Notes: generated from the sequence alone by a model not told the origin. A stretch of DNA of 42,186 nt from Verrucomicrobiota bacterium (GCA_030153935.1 JASKKX010000007.1:1-42186); one strand, 5' to 3'; counted from the stretch's first letter, positions 7,953-16,901 are shown. Made by a program: numbers and translations.

Positions 7953-9565
7953 ACAGTTTGAAAACAGCCCTGATCCAGATCAATCCTACGGTCGGCGCGC
8001 TGGAAGAAAATGCCGAACGAATCATCGTCGAAGCCGGGCGGGCCGTCGAGGCCGGTGCGCAACTGCTCGTTTTCCCTGAACTCGTGCTCTGTGGATATCC
8101 GCCTGAAGACCTTATCCTGCGTCCGAATTTTATTCGGGACTGCGGCGAACAGCTCAGACAGCTGGAAAACAGGCTGCCGTCGAAGGTATTCACGGTTGTC
8201 GGGGCCCCGATCAGAGACGAGACCGGTCGATACAATGCCGCTGTAGTGTTCCACGGAGGAAACGTGATCGGCACGTATCGTAAAATGCTTCTGCCGAATT
8301 ACGGCGTTTTTGATGAAAAGCGTGTTTTCCGCGAAGGAAACGATGCGTTCACTTTTGATGCATTCGGCATCAAGGTGGGCATCCAAATCTGTGAAGACTC
8401 CTGGTTTCCTGAAGAAGCCGCCTGCGCGGCACTGGCAATGAAACAGCCCGACCTCGTCGTCAATCTCTCCGCCTCTCCCTATCATCATGGTAAACGGCGG
8501 GACCGCGAAAATGTTTTTTCCGCGGCCGCGAAAAAACTCAACGCTCCTCTGCTCTTCTGCAACCTTGTCGGGGGACAGGACGATCTCGTGTTTGACGGCG
8601 GAAGCACAATTTTCACGGCTGCCGGAGAAACCGTTGCGCAGGCGCCGCTTTTTGAAGAGCACAAACTCGTCACCGACTTTCCAAATCCTGAAAATTTTTC
8701 CTCCGACGATCGGAAAAATATCGATCCACTCGAAGAGGTCTACGAGGCGCTCAAGCTTGGACTGCGCGATTACGTCGAAAAAAACGGGTTCAAAAAAACG
8801 GTGGTGGCCGTCAGCGGCGGAATCGATTCCGCGCTGGTGGTGACGCTGGCGGTGGATGCGCTCGGTGCAGACCGCGTCGCGGCTGTCACGATGCCCTCGC
8901 AGTATTCATCCAGCGAAACGCTTTCTGATGCCGAGCAGATCGCCGCTAATCTGGGGGTTGAGTTCCACACGATTCCGATTTTTCCAATCTTTGGAAAATT
9001 CACGGAAGAACTTTCCAAGGTCTGGGGAAATACCGCCCCGGATCTGGCCGAAGAGAATCTTCAGGCGCGCATCCGCGGCACGCTGATCATGGCGCTCTCA
9101 AACAAATTCGGCTGGCTGGTGCTGACCACCGGCAACAAAAGCGAGTTTGCCACCGGCTACTGCACGCTCTACGGCGATATGGCCGGCGGCTTCGCCGTCA
9201 TTAAGGATGTACCGAAAACGCTGGTATTCAATCTCTGCCGCTGGCGCAACAAACAGGGGGTTGTCATTCCGCCGACAACTGTTGAACGCCCGCCGTCTGC
9301 CGAACTGCGGCCGGACCAGCAGGACACAGACTCTCTCCCGCCTTATGAAGTACTTGACCCGATCCTCGAAGCGTATGTGGAAAAAGATATGGGAATCGAC
9401 GCCATGCTGGCGGCCGGCTTTGATGAAGCCACCGTGCGGAACGCCGTCCGGCTGGTTGATCTGAGCGAATATAAACGCCGACAGGGTCCGCCGGGGATCA
9501 AGATTACACCCAAGGCATTCGGGCGTGATCGCCGCATGCCGATTACCAATCGCTACCGCGGGTGA
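7949..9565 (+). CDS. nadE: Glutamine-dependent NAD+ synthetase
   Basis: Amidates nicotinate adenine dinucleotide to NAD+ using ammonia released from glutamine. The 538-aa protein has an N-terminal nitrilase-type glutaminase domain with its triad: Glu44 (FPELVLCGYP), Lys112 (YRKMLLPNYGVFDE) and Cys148 (QICEDSWFPE). The C-terminal synthetase domain has the PP-loop SGGIDSA (289-295), then TMPSQYSS, the AEENLQARIRG block and TTGNKSE. The start overlaps the lipoprotein stop (ATGA). It meets the nicotinamidase-like gene tail to tail with 4 bp between stops and no visible terminator. A palindrome pair of the dispersed TTCCAA type lies in its coding sequence (8979-9031). Confidence 0.95.
   Translation: MNSLKTALIQINPTVGALEENAERIIVEAGRAVEAGAQLLVFPELVLCGYPPEDLILRPNFIRDCGEQLRQLENRLPSKVFTVVGAPIRDETGRYNAAVVFHGGNVIGTYRKMLLPNYGVFDEKRVFREGNDAFTFDAFGIKVGIQICEDSWFPEEAACAALAMKQPDLVVNLSASPYHHGKRRDRENVFSAAAKKLNAPLLFCNLVGGQDDLVFDGGSTIFTAAGETVAQAPLFEEHKLVTDFPNPENFSSDDRKNIDPLEEVYEALKLGLRDYVEKNGFKKTVVAVSGGIDSALVVTLAVDALGADRVAAVTMPSQYSSSETLSDAEQIAANLGVEFHTIPIFPIFGKFTEELSKVWGNTAPDLAEENLQARIRGTLIMALSNKFGWLVLTTGNKSEFATGYCTLYGDMAGGFAVIKDVPKTLVFNLCRWRNKQGVVIPPTTVERPPSAELRPDQQDTDSLPPYEVLDPILEAYVEKDMGIDAMLAAGFDEATVRNAVRLVDLSEYKRRQGPPGIKITPKAFGRDRRMPITNRYRG
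8979..9031. repeat. Paired palindromic repeat inside nadE
   Basis: TTTTTCCAATCTTTGGAAAA (8979-8998) is followed by CTTTCCAAGGTCTGGGGAAA around 9010-9030, centres about 32 bp apart. The same spacing is found at 34150-34200 and about 31 bp at 25065-25114. It encodes IFPIFGK...LSKVWG without breaking the frame. A weaker related pair may lie at 8678-8724. Confidence 0.6.
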
Positions 9566-9569
9566 TCCA

Positions 9570-10598
9570 TCATCGCATTTCCAGCCAGGAATCCATCGGG
9601 TCGGCAGAACGCACGAGGTGCATACCGGCCTCAGAAAACCTCTGGAAGGCTTCATCCGCCTGTTCAGTAAAATCAATAACTCCGGGAACGACGACGGGTG
9701 AGGTGCAATCTTCCAGCAGATAAATCTGTTTTACAAAATCCGGCCGTTTTTCAAGAAGATCGCTGAACAGATTTTCAACTGTCCACGCAACACAGTGACT
9801 TTTAGCCTGTCCGGCAACCAGGACTGCATCGTACTGCAACAGCTTTTCGAAAAGGTTTTCGCTGTGGGTGTCCAGCGGGCGACCCTGCGCATCGGTCTGG
9901 ACTTCGGGTCGGGACGCGGAATAACTTTCAGTGAGGGCATGCCGTCCTTTGATGACGAAATCAGGCGGACTGAAACGGGCAAGGGTGTGGAAAAAAACCG
10001 CCTCTTCAAATACAGGTGCCAGCGCATGACCGACTCCGCCGAGCATGGCGTGATAGGGCCAGATATTCAGTGCGAATTTCCCTCCTTCATCCAAAGTTTT
10101 TACATAATGCTGCAGATAACGATCCGCCTGTTCCGGTGCCATCCCCAATGCCCGGGCGGCCTGGGGATGGACGTGCCATGCGCCTTTTTCAATGTCAGCC
10201 CGATGAATCACCGTTAACGGTTCAGGATGCCGACCGGCCGGATTGACCAGAAAAACCGAATGAAAAATCTGCAGCGCCTGATGTGTATCCATGGTCGGAA
10301 TGATACCGGTGATCCGGTGCAGGTTGCGGTAGATGAATTCAGCCAGACGGCAGTTATCCTCCACAGCGCCCTTTCCGGACCGTCCGGCAACAAACAGTTC
10401 GAATCCGGGAAGGCAGAAGGTATTCTGAATATCCACACCGAGCAGTGCAACGCGAAACTCGTCGTCCTGGGCCGGCTGAAGATCATATTTTTTCGCCCAG
10501 GTCTCCGAATCGGCAGCAAGCTGCTGATAGGGAATGCGCCGGAGGATCCCCGCTTCCACAGGGTTGAAGTGTGCCGGAATCGGAAGTTCTGCACTCAT
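9570..10598 (-). CDS. Nicotinamidase-like cysteine hydrolase (isochorismatase fold), large form
   Basis: Isochorismatase-superfamily hydrolase of 342 aa, well above the usual 180-220. Expected catalytic residues are all present: Asp56 (GVDIQNTF), Lys217 (FVIKGRHALTESYSA) and Cys269 (QAKSHCVAWT). The metal-site pair D-x-H is at 104-106 (MDTH). The extra length comes from an N-terminal extension of about 45 aa and an insertion at about 135-205. The VIKG...ESYSA block resembles that of nicotinamidases. With nicotinate phosphoribosyltransferase 15 bp upstream and nadE next door, deamidation of nicotinamide to nicotinate is the likely role (inference). CGGAGA before ATG 10598 supports the start. 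Confidence 0.82.
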   Translation of the reverse strand: MSAELPIPAHFNPVEAGILRRIPYQQLAADSETWAKKYDLQPAQDDEFRVALLGVDIQNTFCLPGFELFVAGRSGKGAVEDNCRLAEFIYRNLHRITGIIPTMDTHQALQIFHSVFLVNPAGRHPEPLTVIHRADIEKGAWHVHPQAARALGMAPEQADRYLQHYVKTLDEGGKFALNIWPYHAMLGGVGHALAPVFEEAVFFHTLARFSPPDFVIKGRHALTESYSASRPEVQTDAQGRPLDTHSENLFEKLLQYDAVLVAGQAKSHCVAWTVENLFSDLLEKRPDFVKQIYLLEDCTSPVVVPGVIDFTEQADEAFQRFSEAGMHLVRSADPMDSWLEMR

Positions 10599-10613
10599 GA
10601 CTCAATCTCCGGA

Positions 10614-11858
10614 TTATGATCTGAAATCTTCATCCGTTACACGGCAGAAACGCGGGTTCGCCTGGAAGCGGCGACCGGTTTTGGCACAGGGGATTCCTTC
10701 CGTTTCGACGACATCCGCGGTAAAATCCCATTGGCCCTGGATCAGTGCCGTGCCGACCCCATATACGTCCGCCGGGACTCCCTGTTGTTCAAACGCACGA
10801 ATGCGCTCGGCAGTAAAGCCGCCGGACACAACGACTTTAACATGCTGAAAACCATTTTTATCCAATTCTGTTCTCAGTTTTTCAATCAACCGGGGCGATA
10901 CACCATTCGGCCGGAACATGCCCATTTCCGGAATCATCGATCGGTCGACCATCGTTTCCGAGGTATCCACCCGAACACCCCAGAGCCGTTCTCCCATTGC
11001 CCGGGCGCATTCCAGCGAGGTTTTGACCACGTCGTTCTCAAAGTCGACCAGCGCGATCAGATTCACATCGGGATATGCTTCATAAAAAAGTCTGGTCGCA
11101 TCCACCGTGCTTCCTTTCATGGCGGCAATCAAGGCATGCGGTACAGTACCGGCTCCGGAAACACCCCACCACTCTCCCTGGGCATCCGTGCTGACTCCGG
11201 AGGCTCCGCCGATGTGGGCGGCATAGCCGTCGCCGCCCTGTACAGCCCAATGGTCGAACCGGGCCGGGAAATAGAGAACCGGCTTCCCGGCGGCCGCATG
11301 GACCACACGGCTCACATTGGTGGCAATGCGGGTGCGGCGGGCCAATGCCCCGAGATACAGCGTTTCAAGATGGGCAAACAGACTGTAGTCACCGCGAATG
11401 TGCATAACGGATTCCCACGGGGTCACCTGATCGCCATCATGAAGCGCTTCAACCGACAGACTGTCGTATCCGCTTTCCCATAAATCATCGAGCTGCCTGG
11501 TAATTTCCGTCCGGCGCTGAATGCAATCGACATACTGTTGGCTGTCCTCAAGAAAACTGCGGCGTATTCGCTGTTTGAGCTCAATCAACTGGTCGAACAG
11601 GCCGAAAGCTTTTTCGGCATTACGATAGCGGCCGGCGGCCAGCCGCAGGATTGCCAGAGCTTCATCAATCCCGCAGAGGACCGCGTCTTTTTTCTGAAAG
11701 ACCTGCATGGTGACCGCCGGATGCAATCCTTTTTTTTCCAGGGCGACCTTTGCGCGCCAGAAATAAACATCACTTCGATAGCCCCGACGCAGTTCCTGTA
11801 CGGGCAGATCGAATACATAACTCGGCAAACGGCTGCGACTCCGCGAATTGGTGTTCAT
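10614..11858 (-). CDS. pncB: Nicotinate phosphoribosyltransferase
   Basis: Joins nicotinate to PRPP to give nicotinate mononucleotide in the NAD salvage pathway. The 414 aa belong to the type II phosphoribosyltransferase fold: an N-terminal part with YVFDLP...YRSDVYFWRAKVALE, then RIATNVSRVV, FPARFDHW, GASGVSTDAQGEWWGVSGAGTVPHALI, LIALVDFEND, GVRVDTSETM and VVVSGGFTAERI. This resembles the shorter archaeal-like class rather than the E. coli PncB class. It lies between the YhhQ-type transporter (51 bp upstream) and the nicotinamidase-like gene (15 bp downstream), all on the minus strand and probably one operon. No good Shine-Dalgarno is seen before ATG 11858. Confidence 0.88.
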   Translation of the reverse strand: MNTNSRSRSRLPSYVFDLPVQELRRGYRSDVYFWRAKVALEKKGLHPAVTMQVFQKKDAVLCGIDEALAILRLAAGRYRNAEKAFGLFDQLIELKQRIRRSFLEDSQQYVDCIQRRTEITRQLDDLWESGYDSLSVEALHDGDQVTPWESVMHIRGDYSLFAHLETLYLGALARRTRIATNVSRVVHAAAGKPVLYFPARFDHWAVQGGDGYAAHIGGASGVSTDAQGEWWGVSGAGTVPHALIAAMKGSTVDATRLFYEAYPDVNLIALVDFENDVVKTSLECARAMGERLWGVRVDTSETMVDRSMIPEMGMFRPNGVSPRLIEKLRTELDKNGFQHVKVVVSGGFTAERIRAFEQQGVPADVYGVGTALIQGQWDFTADVVETEGIPCAKTGRRFQANPRFCRVTDEDFRS

Positions 11859-11909
11859 AGGGAGAGTATGAAAAAAGAAGAGGCCTGCGTCAATGGCTGT
11901 TATGAACTG

Positions 11910-12599
11910 TTAATCGTCATCGGGAACGAACCGGCGCATCCGGACGGCGGCATAAATAAAGGGAGTGTCGGCCAGCGCCACCATCCATTTAAACAGACAG
12001 GTGGTTATCCAGATATCAATTACCACTGACATTTCAAATACACCGGAAAAAGCGGCAAAAGTGAAAACCGCCGAATCGATCACCTGCGAGATAATCGTAC
12101 TGGCATTGTTACGCAGCCAGAGCCATCGAGTCGAAGGAAATTTCCGCTTCCAGAAGTCGTACGCCCAGATATCGTGTGTCTGTGAAAGCAGATAAGCCAG
12201 CAGACTGGCGGCGGCAACGCGCGGCAGCAGAGAAAAAAGAGCCTGCAGTGCCGGCTGCGAAAAATCGCTTTCATGCGGAACAAACCGAACGGCAAACTGC
12301 ATCAGGAGAGTCATTATAATCAATGAAAAAAATCCGGTCGCAACTCCTTTGACTGCTGCTTTTTTTCCGTACAGTTCGGAAAGAATATCCGTCGCAAAAA
12401 AACTGGAGGCATAAGTGATATTTCCCAGTGTGCAAACCATTCCGAACAATTCGACCGTTTTGAGCACCTGGATATTGGCGATAACCACGGAGAGCCCGCA
12501 CCATAAATAAAGTCCGGTTTTCCCGAAAAACCGGAACCCCAACAGAACTGCCAGGAAATTCACCAGCAGCATCGCAATCCATAAAAGTTCATTGAACAT
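11910..12599 (-). CDS. yhhQ: YhhQ-family queuosine-precursor transporter
   Basis: Integral inner-membrane protein of 229 aa with about six hydrophobic segments. It shows the family's hallmark stretches: NITYASSFFATDILSELYGKKAA, FVPHESDF, and a late segment WLWLRNNASTIISQVIDSAVF followed by FKWMVALADTPFIY. Family members (former DUF165) import preQ0/preQ1 or related deazapurines for queuosine in tRNA. It is the first gene of the minus-strand operon with nicotinate phosphoribosyltransferase and the nicotinamidase-like gene, so transport of another small heterocycle is conceivable, but nothing in the sequence says so. I looked for a preQ1 riboswitch upstream and did not find a convincing one. 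Confidence 0.85.
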   Translation of the reverse strand: MFNELLWIAMLLVNFLAVLLGFRFFGKTGLYLWCGLSVVIANIQVLKTVELFGMVCTLGNITYASSFFATDILSELYGKKAAVKGVATGFFSLIIMTLLMQFAVRFVPHESDFSQPALQALFSLLPRVAAASLLAYLLSQTHDIWAYDFWKRKFPSTRWLWLRNNASTIISQVIDSAVFTFAAFSGVFEMSVVIDIWITTCLFKWMVALADTPFIYAAVRMRRFVPDDD

Positions 12600-12644
12600 G
12601 GTCTGTCCTCATTTTGATTCAAGGTTTCTACCACAAATCAGTTA

Positions 12645-12670
12645 TCCCCGCACTTTTAAAGTGCCGGGGA
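12645..12670. promoter_or_regulatory. Near-perfect palindrome between divergent yhhQ and ugd
   Basis: Arms TCCCCGCACTTT (12645-12656) and AAAGTGCCGGGGA (12658-12670) pair over 12 bp with one bulged base and a one-base centre. It lies about 46 bp before the yhhQ start and 157 bp before ugd. Neither direction has a T-run, so it is not a plain terminator. It could be an operator or mRNA hairpin; the regulator is unknown. Confidence 0.45.
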
Positions 12671-12826
12671 AGAAAATCAGACCTTTTTTGAGGGATAAAA
12701 CCCTTTCCAGGTCCGGATTCGAAACGGAGTGGAAAAAGGCTTTTGATATTTTCAGAAGCAATGACTGGAAGGAATGGTAAAAAACGGCTAGGTTTTTTCT
12801 GATATTTGTAAATCCGGAGAGCTTTT

Positions 12827-14194
12827 ATGATTAAAATTCTTTGCATCGGAGCAGGTTATGTCGGGGGGCCCACCATGGCGATGATCGCCAAAAAGAATCC
12901 GGCGGTTCAGGTAACGGTTGTCGACATTAATCCTGAGCGCATTGCAGCATGGAATTCCGACCATCTTCCGATCTACGAGCCGGGACTCGATAAGGTCGTC
13001 AGGGAAGCTCGCGGTCGTAATTTGTTCTTCTCCACCGATGTGAATAAGGGAATCGCCGAAGCAGACATTATTTTTGTCAGTGTAAATACTCCAACCAAAA
13101 CCTTTGGTCATGGTGCAGGATATGCCGCTGATCTGCAATACTGGGAGAAATGTGCACGCCAGATTCTCGAAGTGTCCACTTCCAGGAAAATCGTTGTCGA
13201 AAAAAGCACTCTTCCCGTCCGTACGGCCGCCGCAATGGAACGAATTCTCAACAGCGGAAAAAACGGAGTTCATTTCGAAGTCCTCTCGAATCCGGAATTT
13301 CTCGCCGAAGGAACCGCCATTTCCGATCTCGACAATCCCGACCGCATTCTGATCGGCGGACACCCCACTCCCGAGGGGCAAAAGGCCGTCCAGACGCTGG
13401 TCGATGTCTACGCTGCGTGGGTTCCGAAAGAAAAAATCATTACCACCAACCTCTGGTCAAGTGAGCTTTCAAAACTGACGGCCAACGCCTTTCTTGCTCA
13501 GCGAGTCAGCTCGATCAACAGTATTTCCGCTCTCTGCGAAGCAACTGAAGCAGATATCGGGGAAGTAGCTTACGCGATTGGGAAAGACAGCCGAATTGGA
13601 TCGAAATTTCTAAAGGCAAGTATCGGCTTCGGCGGATCCTGCTTTAAAAAGGATATTCTGAATCTCGTTTACCTCTGCGAAAGCTACGGCCTGCATGAAG
13701 TGGCCGAATACTGGCGACAGGTGGTTAAAATGAATGAATATCAGGAGCGCCGCTTTGTCACGCGCATGCTCACTGAAATGTTTAACACTATCGCCGGCAA
13801 ACGCATTGCGCTCTTCGGATTCGCATTCAAGGCTGACACCGGAGATACCCGGGAAAGTCCGGCGATCCTGATCGCGCGCGAACTGCTGGCGGAAAAAGCG
13901 GACGTAGTCATCACCGATCCGCAGGCGCTGGAACACGCCAAAGACGATCTGGCGGATGTGTCCGGTCATATCACATATGAGCCTGATCCTTATAAAGCCG
14001 CCGCAGGTACTCACGCCGTGGCTTTATTAACCGAATGGAAAGAATACAAGGCGCTCGATTACCAAAAGATTTTCGATGGCATGGTGCAGCCCGCATTTCT
14101 CTTTGACGGGCGCAATCATCTCGACCACCAGACTCTCCACGACATTGGGTTCAATGTCTATTCCATCGGCAAGGCTCCCCGGAAACACATTTAA
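12827..14194 (+). CDS. ugd: UDP-glucose 6-dehydrogenase, animal-type
   Basis: Oxidises UDP-glucose to UDP-glucuronate with two NAD+, feeding capsule, exopolysaccharide or lipid A sugar synthesis. The 455 aa start with the Rossmann motif GAGYVGGPT (8-16); the catalytic Cys272 is in [10 protein letters not shown]. Several blocks read like the animal enzymes rather than the usual short bacterial ones: [72 protein letters not shown] and [23 protein letters not shown] just before ATG 12827 supports the start. No sugar-pathway gene adjoins it. The next gene is convergent (rimO), and the 254-bp gap shows no clear terminator. Confidence 0.95.
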   Translation: MIKILCIGAGYVGGPTMAMIAKKNPAVQVTVVDINPERIAAWNSDHLPIYEPGLDKVVREARGRNLFFSTDVNKGIAEADIIFVSVNTPTKTFGHGAGYAADLQYWEKCARQILEVSTSRKIVVEKSTLPVRTAAAMERILNSGKNGVHFEVLSNPEFLAEGTAISDLDNPDRILIGGHPTPEGQKAVQTLVDVYAAWVPKEKIITTNLWSSELSKLTANAFLAQRVSSINSISALCEATEADIGEVAYAIGKDSRIGSKFLKASIGFGGSCFKKDILNLVYLCESYGLHEVAEYWRQVVKMNEYQERRFVTRMLTEMFNTIAGKRIALFGFAFKADTGDTRESPAILIARELLAEKADVVITDPQALEHAKDDLADVSGHITYEPDPYKAAAGTHAVALLTEWKEYKALDYQKIFDGMVQPAFLFDGRNHLDHQTLHDIGFNVYSIGKAPRKHI

Positions 14195-14448
14195 TTCAGC
14201 ATCGATTTAAACCATAAACACAGGAACCTACCCCGACAGGCACTCTTTAAGCAACTTCAACAGGGGCTTAAACTAGAACCTGTCCAAAATACGCATTTGG
14301 TCTGTATCGCAGGATGAAACGGCGGGGAAGTTCCGGACAAACGAGGCGTTTTTTGCCCTTTTTTTACGAATAAGTGGCTCTTCTCAGGTAATATAAGTCT
14401 GTACTTTTTAGGCTGCAGCTCCCTTCTCCAGACCTCTGTAAATATAGA

Positions 14449-15786
14449 TTATCGGACCGGCGCGGCGATAAAATCATAATCGAGAGAATCAGAAATTTTC
14501 ACATCAAACCGGTCGCCCGGCACCGCAGCGAATTCAGGGAGAAAAAATACGCCGTCAACTTCCGGAGCTTCGCATTGAGAGCGGGCGATCAATCCCTCTT
14601 CACCGGCACCGTCAATCATCACCTCAACGGTTTCTCCGACCCGCGCAGCACAGTGCGCGGCAGAGACCACGCGCTGCGCTTCCATCAGGAGTGCCCGGCG
14701 TTCTTCCTTCACCTCTTCGATAACAGTATCTTCCATATCGGCGGACCGTGTATCCGGTTCGGGAGAATAGATGAAAACACCGGCGTGCGTGAAGCGCCCT
14801 TCTTTTACGAAGTCCAGCAGTTCATGGAAGTCGTCCTCCGTTTCGCCGGGATGACCGGCGATAAACGTTGTGCGGACCGCGCATCCCGGAAGGACGTCCC
14901 TGATCAAATCGAGTTTTTCCAGAGTCTGGATCTTTGTGAGCCGGCGACCCATTACATTGAGCATCCGGTCGGAAATATGCTGGAGCGGCAGGTCGATGTA
15001 CGGACAAAAACGGGGATCGGAAGCCGGCACGTCCAGCAGCTCCCGCGTGAGATGCTGCGGACAGGCATACATCAGCCGGAACCAGACATCCTCGCTGATT
15101 TCATCGCGCAGACGGCCCAGCAGTGTTTTAAGATGCAGTTTGCCGTCCCACTCCTTGCCATAGGCCGTGGTATCCTGGGCGATCAGATTGATTTCCACTG
15201 CGCCCGTCTCAATCAGCGACCGGGCCTCGGTGAGAATGTCGTCCATCGGACGGCTGATCTGTCTCCCGCGGATTTTCGGGATGGAACAAAAAGAGCAGGG
15301 ATTGGAACAGCCTTCGGAAATTTTCAAATAGGCGGTGTGCGGCGAACCGACCCGCAGGCGGGGATGAATCAGAAAATCGCTGTAGCTTTCAGGTTCAGTT
15401 TTTTCACTTTCTTCTCCAAGCAGCTTTGCACAGATTTCCGGCAGACGGCTGTAGTCATGAAATGAAACGCGTGCGTCCGCGGCTTTCAGAAACAATTCCA
15501 GCTCCGGACTGTCTGCAACACGCTTGACCAGACAACCGAGCGCAATGACAACCCGCGGGCCGCCTCCTTTTTTGAGTTCGCGCAATTCATGCAGAACCCC
15601 CGCCGCCTCTTCACGCGCAGCCTGAATGAATCCGCAGGTGTTGACGAGACAGGCATCGGCATCAGCCGGATCTTCGGCAATCATCCAGCCGCTCTCCGCG
15701 AAGCGGCCGAGAATAAGTTCGGAATCCACGGTATTCTTGGCACAGCCAAGACTGATCAGACTGACGACAGGAATTTGTTTATTCAT
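14449..15786 (-). CDS. rimO: Ribosomal protein S12 methylthiotransferase
   Basis: Radical-SAM enzyme that adds a methylthio group to the conserved Asp of ribosomal protein S12. The 445 aa show the three family domains. The N-terminal UPF0004 domain has cluster cysteines 15 (SLGCAKNTVDSE), 51 (NTCGF) and 85 (ALGCL). The radical-SAM domain has CSNPCSFCSIP (Cys160, 164, 167) and QDTTAYG, and a C-terminal TRAM domain ends the protein. VDSE in the first motif and IPxIRG favour RimO over MiaB. It follows the truncated TrkA-type gene by 37 bp on the same strand. Confidence 0.95.
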   Translation of the reverse strand: MNKQIPVVSLISLGCAKNTVDSELILGRFAESGWMIAEDPADADACLVNTCGFIQAAREEAAGVLHELRELKKGGGPRVVIALGCLVKRVADSPELELFLKAADARVSFHDYSRLPEICAKLLGEESEKTEPESYSDFLIHPRLRVGSPHTAYLKISEGCSNPCSFCSIPKIRGRQISRPMDDILTEARSLIETGAVEINLIAQDTTAYGKEWDGKLHLKTLLGRLRDEISEDVWFRLMYACPQHLTRELLDVPASDPRFCPYIDLPLQHISDRMLNVMGRRLTKIQTLEKLDLIRDVLPGCAVRTTFIAGHPGETEDDFHELLDFVKEGRFTHAGVFIYSPEPDTRSADMEDTVIEEVKEERRALLMEAQRVVSAAHCAARVGETVEVMIDGAGEEGLIARSQCEAPEVDGVFFLPEFAAVPGDRFDVKISDSLDYDFIAAPVR

Positions 15787-15823
15787 TAGGTTTACCGTTT
15801 CCAGAAGCCGGGGATGAAAAAGA

Positions 15824-16369
15824 TCAAGACGGGATACAGTTCAGACGGCCGAGCAGCATGCAAAGCGGCAGGATGATCGGTCCGGTCATCGGAACCGCAG
15901 CATAATTCTGCGCGGCCTCCACAGCAGAAAGCCCTGGACCGGTATTGCCGGGCATTTGAAGCGTATTGAAAATTTCATGCGCACTCTCCCGCTTCTGGTT
16001 GATCACCAGGTCGACTCCCCTTGCTGACAGATCATAGAGATCATCCATATGAATACACTCAGGGCTCGAAACATGGGCCACCTTGCGCGGAACCCCGGCG
16101 GCGGGAGCATACAGACAGGCAAGAATATTGACCCCATTGCGGTTCGTCACCGCACTGACAAGATGGCAGTTCTTCACTTGTGCTTCGGCAAGTAACTGCG
16201 GGCTCGATCCCGGCCCGCACAGGGTCAGAACATCCAGCTTCGCTTCAGCCTGGATCAGCACCTTTGGATCAGTATCCATCATCACCACGCTGTGTTTCTC
16301 TTCACAGAGACAGAGCCGCTGTGCAAGTTGCAGCCCGGCATTCCCTGCACCCATAATAAGAATTCGCAT
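15824..16369 (-). CDS. TrkA-N (RCK) domain protein, shortened
   Basis: Single NAD-binding regulatory domain of the potassium-channel/TrkA type: MRILIMGAGNAGLQLAQRL (dinucleotide motif), VVMMDTDPKVL, LDVLTLCGPGSSPQLLAEA, SAVTNRNGVNILACL, and GVDLVINQKRESAHEIFNTLQMPG. Normal TrkA then continues into RCK_C and a second repeat (about 450 aa in all). Here homology ends near residue 148, and about 33 unrelated residues follow before the stop. It may be a one-domain K+ transport regulator or a C-terminally truncated gene. No Trk or Ktr membrane subunit is in the window. ATG 16369 is chosen because the fold starts there. It lies between the NYN-domain gene and rimO on the same strand. Confidence 0.7.
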   Translation of the reverse strand: MRILIMGAGNAGLQLAQRLCLCEEKHSVVMMDTDPKVLIQAEAKLDVLTLCGPGSSPQLLAEAQVKNCHLVSAVTNRNGVNILACLYAPAAGVPRKVAHVSSPECIHMDDLYDLSARGVDLVINQKRESAHEIFNTLQMPGNTGPGLSAVEAAQNYAAVPMTGPIILPLCMLLGRLNCIPS

Positions 16370-16433
16370 AAGGTCGGTGTTTATGACGCAGAAAAGTCTG
16401 CGGATCAATCAAAAAGGCCTATACCGAACAAGG

Positions 16434-16901
16434 TCATTCGGGGAAAAAATCGCCCAGTGTCAGTCCTGCGGAGCCTGGTTTCCCATGTAATTTAGGCGGG
16501 GACAATCGTTCTTCCGCTTCACAGCGCAATAAAAATTCGCGGCAGGAAATCACCGTGGCACCGAATACAGAAACCAGGCGCTGCTCGATCCAGTCCGAGG
16601 TCACCACAAGAATCCGATCCGGGTTAGGTGCGTCATGCACCATCTGCTCAATCAGTCCGTCCGCGGTACGGTTGGAGGGCGAAAAAAGCACTTCTAATTG
16701 CGGGGTATCGAGCGAGGCATCGCGGCCACCTTCACGGCCATCGAATACTACCATGACTTTCTCTGCCATCCCCAGGGCCGTCTGTTCAATGCGGCGCACA
16801 AGCCGCTGGCGGGCGGTCTGCAGATCGCTCCGCCGACCGTCCAGCGCACTGTCCTGATACATCAGGTTATAGCCGTCAATAATAAGTCGGTCAAAATCCA
16901 T
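16434..16901 (-). CDS. NYN-domain (YacP-like) RNase
   Basis: Protein of 155 aa with the NYN/PIN-like fold: LIIDGYNLMYQ at the N-terminus with the first metal-binding Asp, VMVVFDGREGG in the middle, and ILVVTSDWIEQRLVSVFGATVISCREFL with the last conserved acid. These match the YacP/Rae1 family, which includes ribosome-associated endonucleases in Firmicutes. ATG 16901 was chosen because the fold begins there; the frame is open about 100 bp further upstream without homology. The C-terminal tail ends LTLGDFFPE. It is likely the first gene of a minus-strand unit with the TrkA-type gene and rimO. Its RNA target is unknown. Confidence 0.78.
   Translation of the reverse strand: MDFDRLIIDGYNLMYQDSALDGRRSDLQTARQRLVRRIEQTALGMAEKVMVVFDGREGGRDASLDTPQLEVLFSPSNRTADGLIEQMVHDAPNPDRILVVTSDWIEQRLVSVFGATVISCREFLLRCEAEERLSPPKLHGKPGSAGLTLGDFFPE

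Noticed and set aside
12600-12710. preQ1 riboswitch upstream of the YhhQ-type gene
   Set aside because: Expected from the family's role, but I could not match the conserved core and A-rich tail; only an ordinary palindrome is visible.
12592-12780. A 62-codon plus-strand frame between yhhQ and ugd
   Set aside because: It begins inside yhhQ on the other strand, has no ribosome site and resembles nothing; it crosses the palindrome.
14270-14345. Another copy of the IS-end repeat, starting TAGAACCTGTCC after ugd
   Set aside because: Only about ten bases resemble the repeat end; the rest does not match copies A-C.
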